In this document: positions 1-5,692 of the stretch, one piece after another | How the letters are laid out: every line of letters begins with the position of its first letter | How positions within the stretch are numbered: position 1 is the first letter of the stretch | Assembly (NCBI GenBank): GCA_002299245.1 | Contig: DBOI01000081.1 | Location: 1-5,692 of the forward strand | DNA length: 5,692 nucleotides | Source: Hydrogenovibrio sp. UBA650 | GTDB lineage: Bacteria; Pseudomonadota; Gammaproteobacteria; Thiomicrospirales; Thiomicrospiraceae | Direction of reading: 5' to 3' | Notes under the pieces: model-generated | Told to the model about the DNA's origin: nothing | What the model saw: only the letters and a program-made list of their open reading frames with translations | Database searches by the model: none | Position numbers and translations under genes: made by a program

Positions 1-723
1 CGTATCAGTGAAAATTCACTTGATGGCGTTTCTGACCGAGACTTTGCGATTGAATTTACTCATTTCGCTGCCACACTTTTAATGCATCTTTCACGCTTTT
101 CCGAAGAGCTGGTGCTGTGGTCATCGGCACAATTTCAGTTTATTGATCTACCGGATCGCTTCTGTACTGGCTCTTCGATTATGCCTCAAAAGAAGAATCC
201 TGATGTTCCCGAATTGGTGCGAGGCAAAACAGGGCGTGTCTATGGGCACTTAATGAGTTTGCTGACACTAATGAAGTCTCAACCTCTGGCCTATAACAAA
301 GATAATCAGGAAGATAAAGAGCCACTCTTTGATACGGTTGATACCGTTAAAGGTTCATTACGCGCCTTTGCTGACATGGTACCAGCAATGCAAGTTAAGC
401 GTGAAATGACCTATGAAGCAGCCAAACGAGGCTTTTCAACAGCAACTGATTTAGCCGATTATCTAGTGGGTAAAGGCCTGCCATTCCGTGATTCTCATGA
501 AGTGGTTGGGTTGGCTGTAGCTCATGGCATTGAGAGCGGGCTAGATTTATCCGAGATGTCACTGGAAACATTGCAAGGCTTCTGCGACAAGATCACTGAT
601 GATGTGTTTGAAGTTCTCACTCTGGAAGGATCAGTTGCAGCTCGAAATCATCTTGGTGGCACGGCGCCAGCTCAAGTTAAAGCCGCTGTTGAACGTGCGA
701 AAAGTTATTTAAAAAGCATCTAA
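1..723 (+). CDS. argH: Argininosuccinate lyase, C-terminal 240 residues (5' end outside window)
   Basis: Argininosuccinate lyase splits argininosuccinate into arginine and fumarate, the last step of arginine biosynthesis, as a cytosolic homotetramer. The frame is open from base 1, so the gene begins upstream. 240 of the usual roughly 460 residues are visible. Visible residues 4-11 (ENSLDGVSDRDFA region) and the loop GSSIMPQKKNPD at visible residues 57-68 (bases 169-204) are the hallmarks of the fumarase/aspartase superfamily; this flexible loop carries the catalytic serine. The end, with RNHLGGTAPAQV near visible residues 215-226, is the normal argH C-terminus, so the 3' end is intact. An internal ATG at base 82 is not the start, because the conserved sequence continues upstream of it. 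A hairpin terminator follows 33 bases after the TAA stop. Identification is firm; only the N-terminal half is unseen. Confidence 0.97.
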   Translation, partial: RISENSLDGVSDRDFAIEFTHFAATLLMHLSRFSEELVLWSSAQFQFIDLPDRFCTGSSIMPQKKNPDVPELVRGKTGRVYGHLMSLLTLMKSQPLAYNKDNQEDKEPLFDTVDTVKGSLRAFADMVPAMQVKREMTYEAAKRGFSTATDLADYLVGKGLPFRDSHEVVGLAVAHGIESGLDLSEMSLETLQGFCDKITDDVFEVLTLEGSVAARNHLGGTAPAQVKAAVERAKSYLKSI

Positions 724-756
724 CATTTGCTTGGCATTCAATCCAGATAGAACAAA

Positions 757-776
757 AAACCGCCGAAAGGCGGTTT
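757..776. terminator. Bidirectional rho-independent terminator between argH and the cyclase gene
   Basis: Bases 757-764 (AAACCGCC) pair perfectly with 769-776 (GGCGGTTT) around a GAAA loop, giving an 8-bp stem. Read on the minus strand the stem is followed by a run of T (complement of 754-759), which suits the diguanylate cyclase gene whose stop is 14 bases away. Read on the + strand it is followed by a less perfect T-rich stretch (ATTATTCATT), which can serve argH. Placement between two convergent stop codons supports the shared role. Confidence 0.88.
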
Positions 777-790
777 ATTATTCATTGTAG

Positions 791-2167
791 TTACTTAATA
801 TTGTCTCCTGCTAAAACAACTTGATTTCGACCATTTTGTTTAGCCTGATATAAAGCTTGGTCGGCTTTATCGATGAGTGCGACTTCGTCCGATACAGAGG
901 TTTCAGGATAACCGCAAACCCCTAAACTCGCTGCCATATCAATCTGCTGCTCCCCTTCTTTGAAAACAGTATCCATGATTTTATGGCGGATTCTTTCCGC
1001 AAGATGTACGGCATCTTTTGAAGACGCGCCAGGTAGGACCATCAAAAATTCCTCACCGCCATAACGTACAACCACATCGCCCTCTCGACAACTATTTTTC
1101 ATAATTGACGCCAGAATCATAATGGCTTTATCTCCGACCAAGTGGCCGTAGTTATCATTTATTTTCTTAAAATGATCGATATCAACCATAATGACACTTA
1201 TAGGCGACTTTTCTCTTACTGCACGAGCAAAATCTTCCCTAAGACGAGACATACCGAATCTACGATTGTAAACATTGGTGAGAGCATCATATGCAGCCAA
1301 ACGCTGAAACTTAGAATGGATTAGGGCATTATTCAACGCCAGTCCCATACTGCGAGTAAATAGGTTTAAGGTCAATTCGGTTCGATCATCTGCATACTCT
1401 GCGCCTGTTGCCGCTACCATAACACCTAAATGAGTTCCTTTGAATTCAATTGGCTGGATAAAAACTTCGGAGGGTGTGAACTGGGTTAACACGGCATCGA
1501 GTTGAATATTTTTTGGAAGCGTAATACAGCTGGTTTTACCTGATTTTATTGCCTCTTTAACCGCTTGATGATCTTCTAAACTTTCTGGTTTAAAAATACC
1601 TTGAGAGGTCTCAACTTCAACCTCTCCATTTCTGAAGATTAAAATCGCTGCAGCTTCAATTTTGGTTGAATTGATCAATAGTGAAATCGCATCCTCAGCC
1701 AGAGCCTTAGAATCCAAGTTTTCTGACATGACCTGACTAAATTGATTGAATACTTTCTCCGATTCATGAGATTCAAGCAACGCATTGAGGAGTTGATTGT
1801 AAGCATTGGCACTTACACCAATCTCATCTTCTGAAATTACATCCATTTTGCAGAGGTCTTGATTACACTTTTCAGAGTAATTAAGGAAATCTTTTTCCTG
1901 TAGACCGTTGGCAATATCGTGCATTTTGTGAGAAAGCTGTTTTAAATGAGGTCTAATCACCATCGTAATAAGCAGAAAACTTATCAGGCCTACAGTCTGT
2001 CCTGCTATCTGAGTGACTATATAGAAATCAAAGGTCAGCACATCATCTTCTGGAAACCCATAAAAAACCAGGAAGTGCGGAAATGACAACCCAATAATCA
2101 CACCTACCATCTGCATATAAAGAAACTGGTCTAGAAAAATACTCTTTGTTAAGCGAGGAATTCTCAT
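791..2167 (-). CDS. Membrane-anchored diguanylate cyclase (2 TM - HAMP-like - GAF - GGDEF)
   Basis: This 458-residue protein should make cyclic di-GMP from two GTP at the inner membrane. Two hydrophobic segments lie at about residues 14-36 and 48-70, with only about a dozen residues between them, so there is no real periplasmic sensor domain. A HAMP-like region follows (about 71-130, with an RP near its start and DEIG at 114-117). Next come a GAF-type domain (about 136-285) and a C-terminal GGDEF domain (about 290-455). The GGDEF domain is complete: DALTNVYNRR at 294-303, metal-binding Asp in VDID at 328-331, the signature GGEEF at 370-374, and an inhibitory-site RxxD (R361, D364) five residues before it. 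It is therefore predicted active and product-inhibited. No EAL domain is present. The ATG has an AAGGA ribosome site (2176-2180) 8 bases upstream. The gene starts 29 bases after apt, suggesting co-transcription. The GAF ligand cannot be told from sequence. Confidence 0.95.
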   Translation of the reverse strand: MRIPRLTKSIFLDQFLYMQMVGVIIGLSFPHFLVFYGFPEDDVLTFDFYIVTQIAGQTVGLISFLLITMVIRPHLKQLSHKMHDIANGLQEKDFLNYSEKCNQDLCKMDVISEDEIGVSANAYNQLLNALLESHESEKVFNQFSQVMSENLDSKALAEDAISLLINSTKIEAAAILIFRNGEVEVETSQGIFKPESLEDHQAVKEAIKSGKTSCITLPKNIQLDAVLTQFTPSEVFIQPIEFKGTHLGVMVAATGAEYADDRTELTLNLFTRSMGLALNNALIHSKFQRLAAYDALTNVYNRRFGMSRLREDFARAVREKSPISVIMVDIDHFKKINDNYGHLVGDKAIMILASIMKNSCREGDVVVRYGGEEFLMVLPGASSKDAVHLAERIRHKIMDTVFKEGEQQIDMAASLGVCGYPETSVSDEVALIDKADQALYQAKQNGRNQVVLAGDNIK

Positions 2168-2196
2168 AAAAACAATCCTTAAACTTATCGATGCTT

Positions 2197-2715
2197 TTAG
2201 TCTTTTAGCTGGATAACTGACCGAACGACTTTTCCTTGGTATTCAAAACTGTTTAGATCGGCTAAATCAATCAGACAGGCCATCGACATGACTTCATAAC
2301 CAACCTTTTCACACAACTCTGCTGCGGCACCCATTGAACCACCAGTTGCAATCAGATCATCAAAAAGAATTACTTTTTTGCCATCGCCTTTCTGCATTTC
2401 AAGTTTGTCACTACCATATTCCAAACCATATTCAATTGAAGCGCAAACATTTGGCAATTTACCCGGTTTTCTTACTTTTACAAAGCCTTTATTGTGTTTA
2501 TATGCCAGTGCTGAAGCAAAAATAAATCCTCGAGATTCAATCCCGGCCAAGTAATCAACTTCCTGCCATTCTTGCTCGGTAAACAGCTCGCTCATGGCAT
2601 CGATTGTTTCATTAAGGTGCGTTTTGAGAAGCGGGGAAATATCGCTAAACACAATTCCAGGCTTGGGAAAATCTGGAATAGCATCTAAGTACTGGCTAAG
2701 AGGGTGCTGAGACAT
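2197..2715 (-). CDS. apt: Adenine phosphoribosyltransferase
   Basis: The enzyme joins adenine to PRPP to give AMP and pyrophosphate, in cytosolic purine salvage. The 172-residue protein has the family landmarks in order: FPKPGI at residues 16-21 and the following FxDIxPLL, GIESRGF at 58-64, RKPGKLP at 82-88, LEYGSDKLE at about 98-106, and the PRPP-binding loop VILFDDLIATGGS at 115-127. Length matches bacterial Apt (about 170-185). The frame is open further upstream to a TTG at 2736, giving seven extra residues, but I chose the ATG at 2715 because an AAGGA ribosome site (2722-2726) sits 6 bases before it and the shorter N-terminus fits the family. It is the first gene of a probable operon with the diguanylate cyclase gene, and it is divergent from the gene at 2840. 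A palindrome lies in its presumed leader. Confidence 0.95.
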   Translation of the reverse strand: MSQHPLSQYLDAIPDFPKPGIVFSDISPLLKTHLNETIDAMSELFTEQEWQEVDYLAGIESRGFIFASALAYKHNKGFVKVRKPGKLPNVCASIEYGLEYGSDKLEMQKGDGKKVILFDDLIATGGSMGAAAELCEKVGYEVMSMACLIDLADLNSFEYQGKVVRSVIQLKD

Positions 2716-2721
2716 GGCAAA

Positions 2722-2726
2722 TCCTT
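2722..2726 (-). promoter_or_regulatory. Ribosome binding site that fixes the apt start
   Basis: On the minus strand AAGGA lies 6 bases before the ATG at 2715. The alternative upstream TTG start (2736) would place this site inside the coding region, so the site supports the 172-residue form of Apt. Confidence 0.75.
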
Positions 2727-2737
2727 TTAAAAACAAC

Positions 2738-2755
2738 AGGCCTGAATTCAGGCTT
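2738..2755 (-). promoter_or_regulatory. Palindrome in the apt leader (possible hairpin or operator)
   Basis: Bases 2740-2753 (GCCTGAATTCAGGC) are a perfect 14-base palindrome, extended by a possible G-U and an A-T pair to 2738-2755. On the minus strand it lies between the likely apt promoter and the ribosome site, and is followed by CTGTTGTTTTT. As RNA it could form a short stem with an AATT-derived loop followed by a U-rich stretch, an attenuator-like arrangement. As DNA it could be an operator for a dimeric repressor. The sequence shows the symmetry; either function is inference. Confidence 0.45.
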
Positions 2756-2777
2756 TACTCAAATTGAATAACTGATT

Positions 2778-2806
2778 ATTCTAACAAGTTGCAAGCCTTA
2801 CATTAA
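2778..2806 (-). promoter_or_regulatory. Candidate promoter for apt and the cyclase gene
   Basis: On the minus strand a TGTTAGAAT (TG-extended -10, hexamer TAGAAT at 2783-2778) matches the sigma-70 extended -10 pattern. A weak -35 (TTAATG, 2806-2801) lies 17 bases upstream. Transcription would begin near 2771, giving a leader of about 55 bases that contains the palindrome. The extended -10 may offset the poor -35. Based on visual matching only. Confidence 0.4.
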
Positions 2807-2818
2807 CTTGAATATGAA
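2789..2818 (+). promoter_or_regulatory. Weak candidate promoter for the 2840 gene
   Basis: TTGCAA (2789-2794) and TATGAA (2813-2818) are separated by 18 bases, each matching four of six consensus positions of sigma-70 elements. The transcript would start only about 15 bases before the ATG at 2840. The elements interleave with the opposing apt promoter, so the two genes might compete for polymerase. The assignment is tentative. Confidence 0.25.
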
Positions 2819-2839
2819 TTGACTGAAAAAGAGCCTTAA

Positions 2840-3247
2840 ATGCATCTTATTGAAAACAAATATGAAACAGCAGGCCTGTTAAAACTGCCGCCGAATGCTC
2901 GTGACGTCGCTGAGCATTTACTTGCAGTTGTGCCGTTGGATGAGCTGCTAAAGATGCAAAAAGATTCTGAACCCGATCAATCACTCCTGCAAAGATTTAA
3001 TGCCCCAGAAGCTTTGTGGAGCCAGATTATCAGTGCAACCATTCTTGCTAAAACAACCTACTTTTATATCAATCCTATGTTTTCGAAAGACGAAACTATC
3101 TATTTAATGAAGATCGCCTGTAATAGTATTGAAAGACCTCTTAGCGTTTATTCGGTAAGAGAAGTAATCGATATGAGCGCTGAAGATTACCCGATTTTTA
3201 CTCGTTGGCTAAGCAAATTAGCTACTCATTTAAAGCAGATTAAATAG
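2840..3247 (+). CDS. Hypothetical protein, 135 residues, mostly helical
   Basis: I do not recognise this protein. It has no signal peptide and no clear membrane segment, so it is probably cytosolic. The composition and spacing of hydrophobic residues suggest several helices, for example at about residues 21-40, 57-76, 84-97, 104-111 and 117-133. A short loop with LPP sits at 16-18, and an aromatic patch TYFYINP at about 73-79 is the most distinctive stretch. No catalytic or metal-binding motif stands out. The ATG is preceded by a modest AAGAG ribosome site (about 2829-2833). It is divergent from apt and convergent with the kinase-like gene, its stop lying 9 bases from that gene's stop, and no hairpin terminator is visible between them. 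Codon use looks like the neighbours, and the frame is long and uninterrupted, so it is likely a real gene. Its role is unknown. Confidence 0.75.
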   Translation: MHLIENKYETAGLLKLPPNARDVAEHLLAVVPLDELLKMQKDSEPDQSLLQRFNAPEALWSQIISATILAKTTYFYINPMFSKDETIYLMKIACNSIERPLSVYSVREVIDMSAEDYPIFTRWLSKLATHLKQIK

Positions 3248-3256
3248 TTATCAACT

Positions 3257-4621
3257 CTAACTCACTTTTTTGGCTTTTTCCAACAGAGCCTTAATATTAT
3301 TTTTCGCATCTTTGCTGCCGGCATTAGCAGCCAGATTCAACCAAGAGCGAGCCTGAGCTAGATCTCGCTTAGTACCTTTTCCAGCCAAATACATCAAGCC
3401 AAAAGCATTTTGGGCTGCAAGGTTTCCACGATTTGCTGCATGTCGATAAAGTTTAAAGGCATAGTCTAGATTTTTTGGCATGCCCAGTCCTTTTTCAAAC
3501 AGCCTGGCTAACCGATAAGCGGCATCTGGATTGCCTTTTTGAAAGGCCTGATGATACATATTAGCCGCCATTGCATAAGACTGTTTTACAGGCTTGCCTT
3601 CTTCATACATTAGTCCCAGTCTGAATTCAGCTAGGGAGTAACCACGAAATGCACCATTTTCATAAAGATTAAATGCGGTCTCAAGATCGTTGTCATCTTC
3701 ACTCTGTTTTGCTTTTAGATAAATTGGGAATAACCAGTGCTCATCTGCCAGCATAGTTAAAGCGTCATCGGGATAAGACTTTTCTGCTCGCGAACTCATT
3801 CGACGTATCCAATCCGGAGTACTTAAATCGTCTATCCAAGCTCTTAATTCAACCAAACCAGGACGTTTTACAGGATCTTTTTGCGTCATCCAAAAAATGA
3901 GATAGCGCCAAAAAATCGGTAACTTATTCATTTTATGAACTGAGTGATGAGTATGCGCCCAAAACTGCTGGGCCAAGGAGTGTTTTTTCTTTAAGCGATA
4001 AATATGTTTGCCGGTTAACGCAAAATACAGAGTGCAGCCTAGAGAGTAAATATCACTTTTAATATCCTGCTCAGCATTCAGTCGCTCAGGAGCATAGTAA
4101 CATGCATCATAATTTATATTCTCAGTCTCAAACGAGCTTATGGTTGGAATAGATTGAGACCAGTCAACTAAAAAAGAGTGCTTCTTACCCATAACGATAT
4201 TGTCAGGACGAATATTTGCATGAACAAAGCCAACATCGTTGATTCGATCCAAAATATTCACCATATCTATCAACAAATCACGGGTTTGATTTTGAGAAAG
4301 AGGCCCTTTTCTTTTGACCTTATCGGCTAAGTTACGTTTACCAACATAATCAAAAAACTGTAAATAGTGTTGGCCAACTTTGCGAATTTCATTAAATTTT
4401 GCGAACTCTGGAAATTGATTTAAGTAATGTAATAAATCCTTCTCACGTTTGACCGCGTAGTGGTTGCTAATATTGCGTATAACTCGAACAATCTGTTTAC
4501 GTTCTCCATTATCATAAATCTGGCGGACCCTAAAGGTAGAAGCGATTTCTCCTTCAGCAATCAGTTCAGATTTAGAAATATCAGGTTGCTCTTTAATGAG
4601 TTTTTTAAGGTCTTTTAACAT
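3257..4621 (-). CDS. Predicted pseudokinase: Ser/Thr-kinase-like domain fused to Sel1 repeats
   Basis: The 454-residue protein has a eukaryotic-type protein kinase fold at about residues 18-265 and Sel1 (TPR-like) repeats at about 294-437. No membrane segment or signal peptide is seen, so it is probably cytosolic. Fold landmarks kept: a helix-C glutamate (probably E60), metal-binding D153, APE (177-179), the Asp of SDIYSLG (D190) and the RP of KRP (253-254). Key residues altered: the HRD motif is HAN (134-136), so the catalytic Asp is Asn; the next Lys is Arg (R138); DFG is DWS (153-155); the VAIK lysine aligns with R46; and the glycine loop keeps only about one Gly (G24). Asn141 is kept. Catalysis is therefore doubtful, and it may act as a scaffold or regulator through the repeats. 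A GGA ribosome site lies 6 bases before the ATG, and a good promoter candidate lies upstream. Kinase-like fold and Sel1 repeats are confident; inactivity is inferred. Confidence 0.9.
   Translation of the reverse strand: MLKDLKKLIKEQPDISKSELIAEGEIASTFRVRQIYDNGERKQIVRVIRNISNHYAVKREKDLLHYLNQFPEFAKFNEIRKVGQHYLQFFDYVGKRNLADKVKRKGPLSQNQTRDLLIDMVNILDRINDVGFVHANIRPDNIVMGKKHSFLVDWSQSIPTISSFETENINYDACYYAPERLNAEQDIKSDIYSLGCTLYFALTGKHIYRLKKKHSLAQQFWAHTHHSVHKMNKLPIFWRYLIFWMTQKDPVKRPGLVELRAWIDDLSTPDWIRRMSSRAEKSYPDDALTMLADEHWLFPIYLKAKQSEDDNDLETAFNLYENGAFRGYSLAEFRLGLMYEEGKPVKQSYAMAANMYHQAFQKGNPDAAYRLARLFEKGLGMPKNLDYAFKLYRHAANRGNLAAQNAFGLMYLAGKGTKRDLAQARSWLNLAANAGSKDAKNNIKALLEKAKKVS
3311..3634 (-). repeat. 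Three Sel1-like repeats within the pseudokinase protein
   Basis: Residues 330-365, 366-401 and 402-437 form three 36-residue units of the Sel1 pattern: an LG- or LA-like step, Y or F, then EG/KG/AG, an acidic or basic spacer, A, an aromatic-rich helix and an AA..G end. Examples are LGLMYEEGK at 335-343 and FGLMYLAGKG at 407-416. A weaker unit lies before them at about 294-329. Sel1 repeats form helical hairpins that usually bind partner proteins. Boundaries are approximate. Confidence 0.88.
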
Positions 4622-4708
4622 ACCTTTTCCAATTACAAGCTTTTAAGAGGGTGTTAAGACAGTTGGAGAGGCCAAATTAAGAGTCTAAACTACCAATAAG
4701 TATGGATC

Positions 4709-4738
4709 ATTAGACGTTAGTAAACCATAAATAGTCAA
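4709..4738 (-). promoter_or_regulatory. Candidate sigma-70 promoter for the pseudokinase gene
   Basis: On the minus strand TTGACT (4738-4733, five of six) is followed after 18 bases by TCTAAT (4714-4709, five of six). Transcription would begin near 4702, leaving a leader of about 80 bases. This is the best promoter match in the window and indicates that the gene is transcribed separately from the adhesin gene upstream. Confidence 0.55.
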
Positions 4739-4795
4739 CGAAATCAGCTTAATTCTCTAGTTAAAGAATCAAAACTTTTCAAGCAAATAAACCAA

Positions 4796-4821
4796 AAAAG
4801 GCACATAAGAATGTGCCTTTT
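4796..4821 (-). terminator. Rho-independent terminator of the secreted protein gene
   Basis: Bases 4796-4806 (AAAAGGCACAT) pair with 4811-4821 (ATGTGCCTTTT) around a four-base loop, an 11-bp stem. On the minus strand the stem runs into a run of six T, and the adhesin stop codon is 14 bases upstream, which is the usual layout. The rest of the 214-base gap (4622-4835) holds the promoter above and no gene that I can see. Confidence 0.9.
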
Positions 4822-4835
4822 AAGGGTTTAGAACA

Positions 4836-5692
4836 TTAATTGTTTTGATAATCAATGTTTAGATCATCAATATCCGTTTCATTCAAGGTTTCATCTTGAA
4901 TAGTAACAACCGTAGTACCAGTGCCTGGATCAGATTCACCATCGTGGTCAATCGTTATCCGGGTATCATCACTACTTCCGTCACCATCAAAGTCACCCTG
5001 AGCAAAGTTCAGATATTCTGCCAAGCCATTTGAATCCACATCTCCATCAGAATCTGTGATCACCTCACTTAAATCCAATACGTCGCTTATAGTATCGAAG
5101 TTAACCAAGGTTACGTCTTCTTCCGAGTGAATTACAAACTGTTCGGCGTCATTATCATCACCATACAGGAATAGCTCATTTGAAGTCGGTGGAGAATCCA
5201 GAGAAATGTATAAATTATCGATCAAAGCACTTTCATCACTAGCCGTTGTAATACTTCTAAACGTAACCGTTACATCACCTGAACCATTGGTGGTTCCACT
5301 ATACCTCAAGTTTGTTCCAGCAGAAGCATCTGAGTCTACCTGTATTCCGTTGATCCGTACCTCAAAGAAGTCTTTGGCATTACCACTGGTCTCCCAGCCA
5401 TTTGTAAAGGCGAGATCAAACTCAAGAGTCACAGGCTCATTAGCTACAGCGCCGCCAAATGCAAATGTCTTACTTGTCCATTCTATTCCACCATGACCGG
5501 TCAGCTGCATTCTTCCGCCATTACCACTACTCCAGTCTGAGTTACTCCAATCAGCAACACTCGCTGCAGAATCATAGGTTTCACTGTAACCGGAGTTCAC
5601 TACACTTTGGCCTGATGAGATTTTCAGGTCAAAACGTGTTTCTTTGCCATTCGCATCACTGACATCAATAGTGAATTGATCTTCAGCGAAGT
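4836..5692 (-). CDS. C-terminal part of a large type I-secreted surface protein (RTX-adhesin-like), 5' end outside window
   Basis: The frame stays open to the right edge, so the gene starts beyond the window; 284 C-terminal residues are visible. A GTG at 5600 is only an internal valine. Visible residues 1-30 look like the tail of a cadherin- or Ig-like beta domain. Residues about 37-166 form a beta-rich, Trp/Asn/Gly-rich module (SKTFAFGG at 73-80, DFFEVRING at 107-115) like jelly-roll modules of RTX-type adhesins. Residues about 172-284 resemble the type I secretion C-terminal target region of the VCA0849 type: LFLYGDDNDAEQFV at 173-186, FDTISDVLDLSEV at 198-210, LAEYLNF at 223-229, and a DIDDLN near the end. 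Acidic calcium-loop-like motifs lie at 213-222 and 233-242 (DFDGDGSSDD). There are no cysteines and the protein is very acidic, as expected for export through an ABC-TolC channel. The assignment to type I secretion is fairly sure; the binding target is unknown. Confidence 0.85.
   Translation of the reverse strand, partial: FAEDQFTIDVSDANGKETRFDLKISSGQSVVNSGYSETYDSAASVADWSNSDWSSGNGGRMQLTGHGGIEWTSKTFAFGGAVANEPVTLEFDLAFTNGWETSGNAKDFFEVRINGIQVDSDASAGTNLRYSGTTNGSGDVTVTFRSITTASDESALIDNLYISLDSPPTSNELFLYGDDNDAEQFVIHSEEDVTLVNFDTISDVLDLSEVITDSDGDVDSNGLAEYLNFAQGDFDGDGSSDDTRITIDHDGESDPGTGTTVVTIQDETLNETDIDDLNIDYQNN

Noticed and set aside
1142..1324. 60-codon open frame on the + strand
   Set aside because: It lies antisense within the GGDEF domain coding region, has no recognisable product and looks like a shadow frame.
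2334..2525. 63-codon open frame on the + strand
   Set aside because: It is antisense to apt with no family resemblance; a chance frame.
2716..2736. Seven-residue N-terminal extension of Apt from a TTG at 2736
   Set aside because: The extension overlaps the AAGGA ribosome site and uses a rare start codon; the ATG at 2715 has ideal spacing and fits the family length.
2795..2838. Direct repeat GCCTTA (2795-2800 and 2833-2838) upstream of the 2840 gene
   Set aside because: Six bases is too short to support an operator pair without comparison to other genomes.
4752..4769. Inverted repeat ATTCT/AGAAT in the 4622-4835 gap
   Set aside because: Only a 5-bp A+T-rich stem with an 8-base loop, expected by chance in such sequence.
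5598..5600. GTG at 5600 as the start of the secreted protein
   Set aside because: The same frame runs open to the window edge with beta-domain-like sequence, and no ribosome site precedes the GTG; it is an internal valine.
5206..5662. Two overlapping open frames on the + strand
   Set aside because: Both are antisense to the secreted protein gene, whose repetitive codon use (Ser/Thr/Asp) leaves long stop-free opposite frames.

Overview
The window reads as chromosomal DNA of a gram-negative gammaproteobacterium with moderate to low G+C. The argininosuccinate lyase and adenine phosphoribosyltransferase look gammaproteobacterial, and the last gene ends in a type I secretion target region of the kind found on large adhesins of Vibrio, Shewanella and related marine bacteria. 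A marine genus such as Kangiella would fit, but that is only a guess. There are no rRNA or tRNA genes, no CRISPR array and no insertion sequence. Coding density is high: the longest gap between genes is 214 bases.

Left part (1-2715). The 3' half of argH (arginine biosynthesis) enters on the + strand and stops at 723. It converges on a minus-strand gene for a membrane-anchored diguanylate cyclase (791-2167). A strong hairpin between the two stops probably ends transcription in both directions. The cyclase lies 29 bases downstream of apt (adenine salvage), so apt and the cyclase probably form a two-gene operon. Its likely promoter and a perfect palindrome in the leader lie just upstream of apt.

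Middle (2716-4621). A divergent + strand gene (2840-3247) encodes a 135-residue, mostly helical protein that I do not recognise. It converges, with only 9 bases between stop codons, on a minus-strand gene (3257-4621). That gene encodes a protein-kinase-like domain fused to Sel1 repeats. The kinase part keeps the fold landmarks but has lost the catalytic aspartate, the usual ATP-anchoring lysine and most of the glycine loop, so it is best called a predicted pseudokinase.

Right part (4622-5692). After a 214-base intergenic region with a good candidate promoter for the pseudokinase gene and a hairpin terminator, the window ends inside the C-terminal part of a secreted, calcium-motif-rich surface protein on the minus strand.

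The most interesting item is the degenerate kinase-Sel1 fusion. Next come the apt/cyclase operon with its leader palindrome and the Cys-X4-Cys insert in the cyclase's HAMP region. A link between the cyclase and the adhesin (c-di-GMP often controls such adhesins) is possible, but nothing in this sequence shows it.
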